DNA of 64,000 bases from Halobacillus sp. Marseille-Q1614. GTDB taxonomy: Bacteria > Bacillota > Bacilli > Bacillales > Halobacillaceae. Under the pieces are notes generated by a model. It did not search any database. It worked only from the letters and a program-made list of their open reading frames with translations, and had not been told where the DNA came from. The position numbers and the translations under genes were made by a program. The stretch lies in NCBI RefSeq assembly GCF_902809865.1, contig NZ_CADDWH010000001.1, positions 3,720,001 through 3,784,000 on the forward strand. Direction: 5' to 3'. Of the stretch, positions 1 through 7,936 are shown piece after piece (position 1 is the stretch's first letter; each line of letters begins with the position of its first letter).

Positions 1-467
1 AGCACGTACCAGTTGTCATTCCCCTGACGGCGCTTGTCCATCGGATAGAAGCAGATGTGATTCCATTTAGGCAGAATCGGCTTGAGACGTCCTTGGATTT
101 CTGGATCATTCTCGTCCGCGCTGCCCATGTAGTTGGAAAGCTCTACGACGGAAACGTAGGAATAGTCTTTTGAAGAGAATTCGGCCAGTTTGGATTTATT
201 GAAAGCTGTTTCGATTTCATTTAATTCTTCCATTGTCGGACGTAAAATCATCAACAGAAAATCTGCTTTCTGCCCGACAATTGTGTATAATGCATGGCTT
301 CCTTGCTTGCTTCTCTCAGTATCTTCCCATTTTCCGATAAGCTGCTGAAATTCACTGATCGCCTGGTCGCGCTCTTCACTGCTCGCGCGCTTCCACGCTG
401 TCCAGTCGATGGAACGGAAATCGTGCAGGCAATACCATCCATCCATTGTTACTACCGCTTCTGGCAT
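1..467 (-). CDS. hemQ: Coproheme decarboxylase HemQ (ChdC), 3' part cut by window edge
   Basis: The first 155 residues of a HemQ/ChdC protein are read on the minus strand from an ATG at 467, with AAGGAG about nine bases upstream. HemQ converts coproheme to heme b in the last step of the coproporphyrin-dependent heme pathway of Gram-positive bacteria. The stretch around residues 137-147 ([11 protein letters not shown]) holds the Tyr-Pro-Met motif that carries the catalytic tyrosine in this family; the C-terminal heme-ligand region lies outside the window. It is divergent from pta, as ywfI is in B. subtilis. The family call is firm. Confidence 0.93.
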   Translation of the reverse strand, partial: MPEAVVTMDGWYCLHDFRSIDWTAWKRASSEERDQAISEFQQLIGKWEDTERSKQGSHALYTIVGQKADFLLMILRPTMEELNEIETAFNKSKLAEFSSKDYSYVSVVELSNYMGSADENDPEIQGRLKPILPKWNHICFYPMDKRRQGNDNWYV

Positions 468-599
468 GGTGTGATCGCTCCTTTATAATAAATGTTCTAG
501 TATAATTTCATCCTTTTTTAATATAACATAACTGACGTTTATTAATCATTTCTGCTAATTTGAAAGTATTGTGAACGAAAAAATAGGGTAAAGTGAAGA

Positions 600-613
600 T
601 GTAATCGCTTCCC
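600..613 (+). promoter_or_regulatory. Candidate cre site upstream of pta
   Basis: TGTAATCGCTTCCC matches 12 of 14 positions of the CcpA consensus TGWAANCGNTNWCA. A weak TATTAT-like -10 near 659-664 would place the site around -60 to -65 from the transcription start, upstream of the promoter. That is the position from which CcpA activates pta in B. subtilis. The promoter itself is poorly defined, so the spacing is approximate. Confidence 0.4.
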
Positions 614-696
614 CCGAAATTTTCCTATCGAAACACTTTTCATTAAACACAAAACGTCTTATTATATAGTACAGAACAGAAATGGAGGGTTCATTA

Positions 697-1668
697 ATGA
701 GTAACCTATTTGATACTCTAAAAGATAAAATGAGTGGGAATAGTAAGAAAATTGTATTCCCAGAGGCAATGGACGAACGGATTCTAACAGCTGTCAGTAA
801 GCTGGGTGCAGAAGGTTTTGTGAGCCCTGTACTAGTCGGAAACAAAGAAGAAATAACACAGAAGGCTGCAGAAGTTGGTGTCGATGTGTCCACTTCTGAA
901 ATTCTTGATCCGGCAAATTATGAAGCTTTCGCCGAAATGGTAGCAAGCTTCGTAGAACGCCGTAAAGGAAAAGCGACGGAAGAGCAGGCCCGCGAAATTC
1001 TTCAGGACGGCAACTACTTCGGAACAATGCTCGTGTATATGAACAAAGCGGATGGTCTTGTCAGCGGAGCTGCGCACTCCACAGCTGATACGGTGCGCCC
1101 GGCGCTGCAGATTATTAAGACAAAGCCTGGGATTAAGAAAACATCCGGCGTATTTATCATGGTCCGCGATGAAGAAAAGTACGTTTTTGCTGACTGTGCG
1201 ATCAATATTTCACCAGACAGCCAGGACTTAGCGGAGATCGCGCTAGCCAGTGCCGATACGGCAGCACTGTTTGACATCGATCCGAAAGTAGCGATGTTAA
1301 GCTTTTCCACAAAAGGGTCTGCTAAATCTCCTGAAACGGAAAAAGTAAACGAAGCCGTTGAACTTGCGAAGCAGCAAAACTCTGATCTATTGATCGACGG
1401 AGAATTCCAGTTTGACGCTGCGTTTGTTCCATCCGTAGCTGAGAAGAAAGCACCAGATTCTCCACTTAAAGGCGAAGCCAATACGTTTATTTTCCCTAGC
1501 CTTGAAGCTGGAAACATCGGCTATAAAATTGCCCAGCGTTTAGGCAACTTTGACGCTGTCGGCCCGATCCTGCAAGGCTTAAACCAGCCGGTCAACGACT
1601 TATCACGCGGCTGTAACGCTGATGATGTTTACAAGCTGGCGATTATTACAGCAGTACAATCTTTATAA
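697..1668 (+). CDS. pta: Phosphate acetyltransferase
   Basis: A 323-residue protein matches the short, single-domain phosphotransacetylase of Bacillus in length and sequence (begins MSNLFDTLKDKM, ends in a conserved GxNxPxxDLSRGC region). It interconverts acetyl-CoA and acetyl phosphate in overflow acetate metabolism in the cytoplasm. An in-frame ATG at 682 exists, but the GGAGGG at 685-690 is the ribosome site for the ATG at 697, which gives the usual family length. A cre-like site lies 90 bases upstream and a strong terminator follows, so it appears monocistronic. Confidence 0.96.
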   Translation: MSNLFDTLKDKMSGNSKKIVFPEAMDERILTAVSKLGAEGFVSPVLVGNKEEITQKAAEVGVDVSTSEILDPANYEAFAEMVASFVERRKGKATEEQAREILQDGNYFGTMLVYMNKADGLVSGAAHSTADTVRPALQIIKTKPGIKKTSGVFIMVRDEEKYVFADCAINISPDSQDLAEIALASADTAALFDIDPKVAMLSFSTKGSAKSPETEKVNEAVELAKQQNSDLLIDGEFQFDAAFVPSVAEKKAPDSPLKGEANTFIFPSLEAGNIGYKIAQRLGNFDAVGPILQGLNQPVNDLSRGCNADDVYKLAIITAVQSL

Positions 1669-1684
1669 AAAGTATTTGCAGATG

Positions 1685-1716
1685 AAACCCGGAGGTGTTG
1701 GCCTCCGGGTTTTTTG
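1685..1716 (+). terminator. Intrinsic terminator of pta
   Basis: An 11-bp perfect stem (AAACCCGGAGG with CCTCCGGGTTT) around a 6-base loop is followed by a T-run. Confidence 0.92.
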
Positions 1717-1890
1717 TGCAGGGAGCTGAATAGATTTGGCCGGATTTTTTTGAGATTTTCTACGAACCGGAATTTCACTGTACATATTTAACCGCTTATC
1801 AGCCAGAATAAGCCGCTGATAGAATTTCAGATAAAAGAAGGAAAATATTGCTTACAATGGAATTAGGGTAAAGTAAGCGAGGTGATAGTG

Positions 1891-2340
1891 GTGAATGTAA
1901 AAATTGACTTAGATGGGAATTATGATCAGACATCAGTTACCATTCATGCTAAAGAGTGGAGTGAGGAGCTTGAGCAGCTTGTACAAATGATCAATGGATC
2001 TCAGCGTAAACGTTTGATTGGCATGGAAGGCGCGCAGTCTGTGTTACTCCATCCTGAAGACATTGAGTATGTATATTCAGAAAGTGGAAAAGTTTTTGCC
2101 GTGATGGGGAAACGAAGTGTAGAGCTTAAGATGAAGCTGTATGAAGTAGAAGAGTATTTAAAGTCTTATCAATTTGGGCGGTTTTCAAAGTCTGTGATTG
2201 GAAGCATCAATCATATTCAGAAGTTTGAGTTATCGTTTAATGGAAACCTGTGCGTTTACTTTACTTCTGGAAACAAAGAATATGTCTCTCGCCGATATGT
2301 TCGAAGTTTAAAAGAACAATTAACCGGAGGAGGAAACTAA
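1891..2340 (+). CDS. LytTR-domain DNA-binding regulator without receiver domain
   Basis: The 149-residue protein has a C-terminal LytTR domain (about residues 55-145: LLHPEDIEYVYSESGKVF, then the FGRFSKSVIGSINHIQKFE stretch and YVSRRYVRSLK), preceded by a short variable N-terminus and no response-regulator receiver. The start is GTG 1891, six bases after AGGTGAT; GTGs at 1882 and 1888 are less well placed. The next gene is a DUF3021 membrane protein whose ATG abuts this stop codon. Such LytTR plus membrane-inhibitor pairs are known as LytTR regulatory systems (for example HdrRM and BrsRM of Streptococcus mutans). The target genes here are unknown. Confidence 0.85.
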   Translation: MNVKIDLDGNYDQTSVTIHAKEWSEELEQLVQMINGSQRKRLIGMEGAQSVLLHPEDIEYVYSESGKVFAVMGKRSVELKMKLYEVEEYLKSYQFGRFSKSVIGSINHIQKFELSFNGNLCVYFTSGNKEYVSRRYVRSLKEQLTGGGN

Positions 2341-2742
2341 ATGAGTTTTCATATCGTAGAAAGAATATTGATTGGGTGTGGGTTTGCTGCTATTTTTACA
2401 TTTGCCGCATTAACGATCATGCTGGTCAATGATGTCCAGTCTGGTGTGGCCCTAATTTGGAAGAATATGCTTGGCAGTATACTAATGGGCGTTTATTTCA
2501 GTATCGCTTCCTTAATCTTTGAAAAAGAAGACTGGAGCCTGCTCAAACAAACGGCACTCCACTTTATATTGTCCGTTGCCGTGTTTTATACGATTGCTGC
2601 TTTTACAGGCTGGGTGCCGTTTACATGGGGAGCTCTTCTAATCGGCACAGCGATATTTATAGCCGTCTATTTTATTTTTTGGTTTTTTATCGGACGTTAT
2701 CTAAAGAAAATGACAGCCGATATGAACAAAAGTGTCAGTTAA
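2341..2742 (+). CDS. DUF3021 family four-helix membrane protein, LytTR partner
   Basis: A 133-residue protein shows four hydrophobic segments (about 8-28, 42-60, 75-95, 99-120) and ends in a short basic and polar tail. It follows the LytTR gene with no gap (TAA then ATG), and the GGAGGA at the end of the upstream gene is its ribosome site. DUF3021 proteins commonly sit next to LytTR regulators. By analogy with HdrM/BrsM it may hold the regulator inactive at the membrane, but that is inferred from gene pairing only. Confidence 0.8.
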   Translation: MSFHIVERILIGCGFAAIFTFAALTIMLVNDVQSGVALIWKNMLGSILMGVYFSIASLIFEKEDWSLLKQTALHFILSVAVFYTIAAFTGWVPFTWGALLIGTAIFIAVYFIFWFFIGRYLKKMTADMNKSVS

Positions 2743-2766
2743 TCTTGAGTAACAGGAGCGCAGTTT

Positions 2767-3438
2767 ATGGAAGAAGAACCACTAACATTTAAGTCACCTC
2801 AACACCCTGAAAGGGCTGAACTACGTATTAGCCGCGGTTACCGGCCTGGTTATCGGTGTCATGCTATGGGCTTTTGTGGCCGGCGAACCCGAGGTGAAGT
2901 CGTTTCATGGTGTAATCAGCCTGATCATGGGGGTCATGCTCTTATTTATCGTGAGATCCGGGAAGAACTAAACTCCAGTCCGTTACATTCAAAGATTCGA
3001 AGAGCGAGACCTCTATGAACATATCGAATGGCCGACTAAAAACAAGGAAGAGGAAGATATGATTCTATGTGAGGATATGAAGAGTGGCTATATCGGGCGG
3101 TCGACAAGGATTGGTCCTAAGGCGGGGAGCGAGTAACTCAGACGATTTCCTATTCTAAGTTTGTTATTGAAAATGAAATGGATGGGGAATCCTATCATAA
3201 GGCTCTGATTGCGGGGTGGCATCCGCCTGTTAAAGAAATCATCGCACCAATTCCTGCTCATGTTTCCCTGCATGCGATTAAGCACAACATAGGCGCTATT
3301 TCAGATAATCGCATGTCAGAGGATCTCGAAACAATAGAAACAGTCTCTGTTGAGAAAAAAATGCCGCTTGATTTACCTTTTGCATTTGATGGTGTTAAGT
3401 TTAAAGACCTGTCTGCATGGAAACCGACCAAAAACTAA
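2767..3438 (+). pseudogene. Decayed membrane-protein gene with several frame lesions
   Basis: An ATG at 2767 opens a frame (MEEEPLTFKSP) that soon becomes non-protein-like. In the +1 frame from about 2808 a clear two-helix membrane stretch appears (LNYVLAAVTGLVIGVML, then a second helix SLIMGVMLLFIV) and hits a TAA at about 2970. The same frame continues with protein-like RYIQRFEERDLYEHIEW. From about 3073 a third frame reads EEWLYRAVDKDWS, crosses a TAA at 3118 and runs to the stop at 3438 (SKFVIENEMDGESYHKALIA). This looks like one or two genes broken by frameshifts and stops. I do not recognise the family. It lies between the LytTR pair and lipL, about where B. subtilis has cysL. Confidence 0.6.
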
Positions 3439-3441
3439 AAG

Positions 3442-3485
3442 AAAAGCACCGGAGCTCATTCTTCTATCTGCTCCAGTGCTTTTTT
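3442..3485. terminator. Bidirectional terminator overlapping the 3' end of lipL
   Basis: AAAAGCACCGGAG pairs with CTCCAGTGCTTTT around a loop that contains the lipL stop codon. It is followed by T-runs on both strands, serving the decayed gene on plus and lipL on minus. Confidence 0.8.
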
Positions 3486-4301
3486 ATTGCGGACGATCAT
3501 CTGTTCAAATCGTTTAGTGAAATTTTCGATCTCTTCCCCTTGTAACGAATCGGTAACAATCTTATCGCACCAGTCATTCAGCTGGAAAAGGATACGGTTT
3601 CGTACATCTTCGACCGTTAAATCAGCTCCTAATAATTCATTCAGAGAATCCATCACTCCTGGGTCTATGTCCGGGTATTGAAAGCGGGTCGACTCTCCAT
3701 TGATGCCGATCTTGTAAAAGTTCTTAAGCAGATTAGCACGCGTGGCTCCGCTTCCTGTCACGTCTAAATATATTTGAACCGCCGACCCATTTTTAACTCG
3801 TCGCTGTGAGATTCCGGCAAACTTTTTACCACCAATGCTTAAATCATAGGTGCCCGGGCAGTAAGAACGGGTAATTTCGTAAGCTTCAATCTCGTCAGTC
3901 AGGTCACTGAACAGGTGCTGGATAAAATCAACCATAGCTTCATAGCCTTCATGGATGTTAACCTTTTTAGAGTCGGGAAAAATAAGAGATAGGTTGAGCA
4001 CGCCTTCATCTAAAACAACGGCGAGCCCGCCTGAATTACGGACGACAACCTGGTATCCTTCCTGTTTTAAATAATCGATGGCTTCTGAAATGTGAGGGAG
4101 ACGTGCGTCCGGGATTCCAAGCACGATTGTATCGTGATGCACCCAAAGCCGGGCCGCGGTCGGGGAATCCTGTTCGCCGACGGATATAGCTAACGCGTCA
4201 TCAACGGCAAATGACTGGAGCGCTGAAAACGTAGGCCCCATGCTGCTTTGGTCGATGAAACGGTAGATTGATGGGTGCAGTAAATAATGAATATTCTCCA
4301 T
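3456..4301 (-). CDS. lipL: Octanoyl-[GcvH]:protein N-octanoyltransferase LipL
   Basis: This 281-residue protein of the biotin/lipoate protein ligase fold matches B. subtilis YwfL/LipL. LipL moves the octanoyl group from GcvH to E2 subunits of 2-oxoacid dehydrogenases in lipoate assembly. Visible motifs are the RNSGGLAVVLDEGVLN core (about residues 92-107) and the SYCPGTYDLSIGGKKFAGISQ stretch (about 146-166), which holds the catalytic cysteine and the conserved lysine. The start is ATG 4301, with AAGGAG about eleven bases upstream. Confidence 0.92.
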   Translation of the reverse strand: MENIHYLLHPSIYRFIDQSSMGPTFSALQSFAVDDALAISVGEQDSPTAARLWVHHDTIVLGIPDARLPHISEAIDYLKQEGYQVVVRNSGGLAVVLDEGVLNLSLIFPDSKKVNIHEGYEAMVDFIQHLFSDLTDEIEAYEITRSYCPGTYDLSIGGKKFAGISQRRVKNGSAVQIYLDVTGSGATRANLLKNFYKIGINGESTRFQYPDIDPGVMDSLNELLGADLTVEDVRNRILFQLNDWCDKIVTDSLQGEEIENFTKRFEQMIVRNKKALEQIEE

Positions 4302-4357
4302 AAAAAATCGTTCTCCTTTATAATAGCCAGAACCATTATAACAGAAGTATCAGAGGT

Positions 4358-4443
4358 GGTACCAGGTACCGGCGGGGGAGAATGCAGTACCTGGTACCGA
4401 AAAGTTTTTTTCTTTTTTCTCTGGGTACCTGGTACCAGGTACC
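4358..4443. repeat. GGTACC palindrome cluster, locus 1
   Basis: GGTACCAGGTACC (4358-4370), AGTACCTGGTACC (4386-4398) and a triple GGTACC unit (4424-4443) lie between lipL and ywfO. The first two can pair into a long hairpin followed by a T-rich run (4405-4420). The T-rich run plus GGGTACCTGGTACC recurs at 9085-9118 and 51402-51433, so the repeat unit includes the T-tract. The function is unknown. Confidence 0.85.
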
Positions 4444-4514
4444 AAAGGAAATGTTTTCTTACCATGCAATAAGGTATATAATAAGGGAAAATGTCGTGAG
4501 GAAAGGGTCAGAAG

Positions 4515-5825
4515 ATGGCTTATCGTGATGAACAACTAAGTGAAGAAAAAGTATTTAAGGATCCGGTTCACCGCTACATTCATGTGCGAGACCGTGTGAT
4601 TTGGGATTTGATTGGGACGCCGGAATTTCAGCGCCTTCGCCGGATTCGGCAGCTTGGGACGAGCTACTTAACGTTCCACGGTGCGGAGCACAGCCGTTTC
4701 AATCATTCTTTAGGTGTGTATGAAATCGTGCGCCGAATCATCAGGAATTTTGAAGACCGGCCGAATTGGGATCCGGATGAGCGCCTGCTTTGCTTATCTG
4801 CAGCGCTTCTGCATGATCTGGGACATGGGCCGTTTTCTCATTCGTTTGAGAAGGTGTATAAGTTAGATCATGAAGATTTTACCCAGTCGATTTTACTTGG
4901 CGATACGAAGATCAATGAAGTATTGAGCAGAGTCAGCAAGGATTTCCCGAAAAAAGTAGCGGATGTTATTAATAAGACGTACAACAACAAACTGGTCGTC
5001 AGTTTGATTTCCAGCCAGATTGATGCGGATCGGATGGATTATCTGCAGCGTGATGCGTATTTTACCGGGGTAAGCTACGGCCATTTTGATATGGAGCGTA
5101 TCTTACGCGTTATGCGTCCGATGGAAGACCAGGTCGTCGTGAAGGAAAGTGGCATGCACGCGGTCGAGGATTATATTATGAGCCGGTATCAAATGTACTG
5201 GCAGGTTTATTTTCACCCGGTTACCCGAAGTGCAGAAGTTATTTTGTCCAAAATTCTTCACCGCGCCAAAGAGCTATATGACGATGGGTACGAGTTTAAA
5301 CTTGTGCCGACCCATTTCTTATCGTTCTTTAAAGGTGCTCCGTCACTAAAGGAGTATTTAGCGCTTGATGAGTCGATTGCGCTTTATTATTTCCAAATGT
5401 GGATGGAAGAAGAGGACGAAATTCTATCCGACTTGTGCGATCGCTTTGTGAACCGCCGTCTATTTAAATATATTGAGTTTAATCCAAATCAGCAGATGGC
5501 CGAATGGATGGAGCTTTATAAGCTTTTCAATAAAGCAGGGATTAACCCGGATTATTATTTAGTGGTTGATTCGAGCTCGGATTTGCCTTATGATTTCTAT
5601 CGCCCCGGTGAAGAAGAGGAACGGCTGCCGATTCATCTTCTTAAGCCGAATGACGAACTGAAGGAATTGTCCCGTTTATCGGAAATCGTTGAATCCATCT
5701 CTGGAAAAAAACGAACCGATCATAAGCTGTATGTGCCCCAGGATATGCTGGAAGCGATATCCAGCCGCAGTAAGACGAAGAAAAGGATTATGGAAATATT
5801 GTATGGACAGGGGAGTGGGGAATGA
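4515..5825 (+). CDS. ywfO: HD-domain phosphohydrolase, YwfO family
   Basis: The 436-residue protein has a dGTPase-like HD domain in its N-terminal half: H64 (RFNHSLGVYE), H100-D101 (LLHDLGHGPFSHSFE) and a later aspartate in SQIDADRMDYLQRD (about 175-188) form the metal site. It belongs with YwfO-type nucleotide phosphohydrolases; the true substrate is not evident. The start at 4515 follows AGGAAAGGGT. Its TGA overlaps the ATG of ywgA (ATGA), so the two are translationally coupled as in B. subtilis. Confidence 0.9.
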   Translation: MAYRDEQLSEEKVFKDPVHRYIHVRDRVIWDLIGTPEFQRLRRIRQLGTSYLTFHGAEHSRFNHSLGVYEIVRRIIRNFEDRPNWDPDERLLCLSAALLHDLGHGPFSHSFEKVYKLDHEDFTQSILLGDTKINEVLSRVSKDFPKKVADVINKTYNNKLVVSLISSQIDADRMDYLQRDAYFTGVSYGHFDMERILRVMRPMEDQVVVKESGMHAVEDYIMSRYQMYWQVYFHPVTRSAEVILSKILHRAKELYDDGYEFKLVPTHFLSFFKGAPSLKEYLALDESIALYYFQMWMEEEDEILSDLCDRFVNRRLFKYIEFNPNQQMAEWMELYKLFNKAGINPDYYLVVDSSSDLPYDFYRPGEEEERLPIHLLKPNDELKELSRLSEIVESISGKKRTDHKLYVPQDMLEAISSRSKTKKRIMEILYGQGSGE

Positions 5826-6325
5826 TGTTGGAGAATCATGCAAAACTTATGCAGTTCTTCTCTAGCTCTGAACCGATTGTTGGAAGAAAAAGATTACAGA
5901 AAATGATTTACATACTGAAAAAGTGTGAAGTTCCCTTTGAAGAACGTTATCAATTCCATTTTTATGGACCGTATTCAGAAGAATTAACGCTTCGTATTGA
6001 GGAAATGTGTAATCTAGGGTTTATCCAGGAAACTAAGGAAGAAAAAAAGAGTTACTATCAGTACCGCTATGAGATAACAGATTCCGGGCGCAAGTTTATG
6101 GAGCATTATGAAACCTCTCTGCCGCCGCTTACCAAACATATAGATGCGATGAACGGAGAAAGCTCCCGGTTTCTCGAGCTTGTTTCAACAATGCTGTTTT
6201 TCGAACATCTGCCAAAAGACGAAGTGGCGGAGAAAGTCTTTTCCGTTAAAAGCAAACAAAACTACACGGAAGAAGACATTGAAATGGCATGGAAATTTAT
6301 CGAAAACCTTCGCAGCTTTCATTAA
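5822..6325 (+). CDS. ywgA: YwgA family protein
   Basis: This 167-residue protein starts in an ATGATG at 5822-5827 overlapping the ywfO stop. The N-terminal region GRKRLQKMIYILKKCEVPF (about 22-40), followed by FHFYGPYSEELT, resembles the winged-helix-like core of DUF4065/Panacea-type proteins, but the biochemical role is unknown. Coupling to the HD-domain gene suggests a shared function. A terminator follows at 6339. Confidence 0.85.
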   Translation: MMLENHAKLMQFFSSSEPIVGRKRLQKMIYILKKCEVPFEERYQFHFYGPYSEELTLRIEEMCNLGFIQETKEEKKSYYQYRYEITDSGRKFMEHYETSLPPLTKHIDAMNGESSRFLELVSTMLFFEHLPKDEVAEKVFSVKSKQNYTEEDIEMAWKFIENLRSFH

Positions 6326-6338
6326 TATAAAAAGTAAG

Positions 6339-6370
6339 AAAGATACACTGACGATTCAGTGTATCTTTTT
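6339..6370 (+). terminator. Intrinsic terminator of ywfO-ywgA
   Basis: AAAGATACACTGA pairs with TCAGTGTATCTTT across a 4-base loop, with a long T-run. Confidence 0.92.
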
Positions 6371-6399
6371 TTGATTCGTGTGAGCCGAGGGGGCGTCCT

Positions 6400-7074
6400 A
6401 TGAAAATAGTCAGGTTTTTCGTGTATTACATATTAGGGGCGGCGGGCATTTTTATTATCAGTCTTGCTCCGGCATTGTTTAGCGGAGGGGCTTTTTTTAA
6501 TCTGAAAGCTTTTATCAGCGAGGGAAAACTCCTAATCGAGAGTCTGGCAGATCCCTCACAGTGGGTGTATGAAACACTCCGTCAGACAGAGCCATTAATT
6601 CCTTATTTATGGGATCTTTACCTATATTCGATGACGATCTTTGTCGGGGCAATGGCTATAGCGGTTATCGCAGCTTTACTGCTGGCATTTGGAACTTTCT
6701 TGCTGCTTGTTATGATAAAGCGCCCGCTCAAAAAGGTTCTTGGCTTATTAGAGGCCTTTCCTGACTTGCTGCTGGCTTTCTGTCTACAGCTGTTTTCGTT
6801 TGGTTTTTTAAACAAACAGAAATTCTGTTAATGGACTTTATATCCGCCTCAGTCAACGACATATGAATGGTCCGGCCTGATCGGCGCTTCTAAAGATGCC
6901 TTGATGACTGGCCGCTGGTGGTACATTATCCCGCCGCTGGCTGCATTTATGATTCTAATTATTGCTATGCAGTGGATGATCCAGGGTATTAAAGAAGTAC
7001 AGCTCAGGAGGGTAGGGGTGCCGGTGAAACAAAGGGCAAGGAAGTTTGGTTTCAAAAGCAGAGCTTTCAGATAG
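6400..7074 (+). pseudogene. Truncated and frameshifted membrane permease gene (oligopeptide ABC type)
   Basis: The 5' part (6400-6831) encodes an N-terminal signal-anchor helix, a periplasm-like stretch and then SMTIFVGAMAIAVIAALLLA, followed by FPDLLLAFCLQ, a layout typical of OppB/DppB-like permeases. The frame then breaks; a second frame from about 6860 gives YEWSGLIGASKDALMTGRWW, then YIIPPLAAFMILIIAMQWM, which looks like the C-terminal permease region, ending at a TAG at 7074. The central permease region is missing, so internal deletion and frameshift are inferred. No ATPase or binding-protein gene is nearby. Confidence 0.65.
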
Positions 7075-7147
7075 AAAGTTCTTCAACGCATGACATACCT
7101 GAACGAGAAGAGTTTACTTTTATAGGGAAAGCTGTAAAACGAAAGGG

Positions 7148-7167
7148 TTAAACAAACGTTTGATTAA
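7148..7167. promoter_or_regulatory. Palindromic operator-like site upstream of the VOC gene
   Basis: A perfect 10-bp palindrome CAAACGTTTG (7153-7162) sits in TTAAACAAACGTTTGATTAA, about 20 bases before the VOC-gene ATG. The form resembles TetR-family operators. The cognate regulator is unknown. Confidence 0.35.
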
Positions 7168-7179
7168 GGGGGAAATGGT

Positions 7180-7524
7180 ATGAAAACAAGGCTGGAGCAC
7201 GTTCGTATAAATGTCACGGATTTAACGCAAGCTGTGAAATGGTACGAGGAGAATCTCGGGTTTACGATTGAAGCCAGATGGCCGCCGGAGAACCCAAATT
7301 ACGTTCATTTTGAAAGCGAGGGAGGAGCGATATTTGGGCTGATGGAAGGAGAAGCCTCAACTCCTGGGAGATTTAACTTTTACCTCCCTGATGTAGAGAG
7401 TCTGTGGGAACGTCTGAAAGGGAAAGTGGAAGTCATTGAAGAAATTATGGACACGCCTTATGGGAGCAGGAAGTTTACGATTTGCGATCCGGATGGGAAT
7501 GAGCTTGGATTTGTGCAAGGATAA
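7180..7524 (+). CDS. Glyoxalase/bleomycin-resistance (VOC) superfamily protein
   Basis: The 114-residue single-module vicinal-oxygen-chelate protein shows both beta-alpha-beta-beta-beta units: RLEHVRINVTDLTQAVKWYE with a likely metal-binding His5, and a C-terminal YGSRKFTICDPDGNELGF stretch with Glu near residue 109. The substrate cannot be read from the sequence. AAGGGGGAAATGGT precedes the ATG. An operator-like palindrome lies just upstream. Confidence 0.88.
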   Translation: MKTRLEHVRINVTDLTQAVKWYEENLGFTIEARWPPENPNYVHFESEGGAIFGLMEGEASTPGRFNFYLPDVESLWERLKGKVEVIEEIMDTPYGSRKFTICDPDGNELGFVQG

Positions 7525-7532
7525 TGAAAAAA

Positions 7533-7560
7533 CTCTTAAGCGGTAAATTCCGCTTAAGAG
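7533..7560 (-). terminator. Terminator of ywhB
   Basis: CTCTTAAGCGG and CCGCTTAAGAG form a perfect 11-bp stem. The T-run is on the minus strand, so it serves ywhB; on the plus strand the hairpin follows the VOC gene without a U-tract. Confidence 0.85.
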
Positions 7561-7567
7561 CCCTGCC

Positions 7568-7750
7568 CTAATCTATGAGGCGTTTTCCGGCAACTCCGTA
7601 GTTTTGTTTTTTCATTTCTTCAATCACTACAGTTACCGCTTCCCGTCGAGCGCACGTCGTTTCTGTTACAGCGTTTGTCACTCGCTCAACTAACGCTTTT
7701 TTCTGTTCATCGGTGCGCCCTTCCAGCATTTGTACCGTTATGATCGGCAT
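7568..7750 (-). CDS. ywhB: 4-oxalocrotonate tautomerase family protein (YwhB type)
   Basis: The 60-residue protein begins MPIITVQMLEGRTDEQKKAL. Pro2 becomes the N-terminal catalytic proline after Met removal, which fixes the start at ATG 7750 rather than the GTG at 7753. GGGGAG lies six bases upstream. Family members are small multimeric tautomerases; the natural substrate of YwhB is not settled. Confidence 0.92.
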   Translation of the reverse strand: MPIITVQMLEGRTDEQKKALVERVTNAVTETTCARREAVTVVIEEMKKQNYGVAGKRLID

Positions 7751-7936
7751 CACGTTCTCCCCTTTATACCTATAAATAGATCTCTCTACACCTAAAGGGG
7801 TTCGATATTTTCATTGAAATTCCTGCTTTTTTCGCGAAAAAATTTCGAGATCGAGAGAAACCGCCAGTCTGAACACATCGCTTTTCCTATGTTAAAATGA
7901 TGGCAACAGTTTCATTACAAGGAGGACATTTACCTT

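Noticed and set aside
1014-1517. 167-residue minus-strand open frame inside pta
   Set aside because: Antisense shadow of pta; Ser/Ala-rich text produced by the complementary codons.
4190-4535. Short overlapping frames reading VPGTRYQ-like peptides at the GGTACC repeats
   Set aside because: They arise from translating the palindromic repeats in all frames; the same peptide appears at 9023 and 51353 for the same reason.
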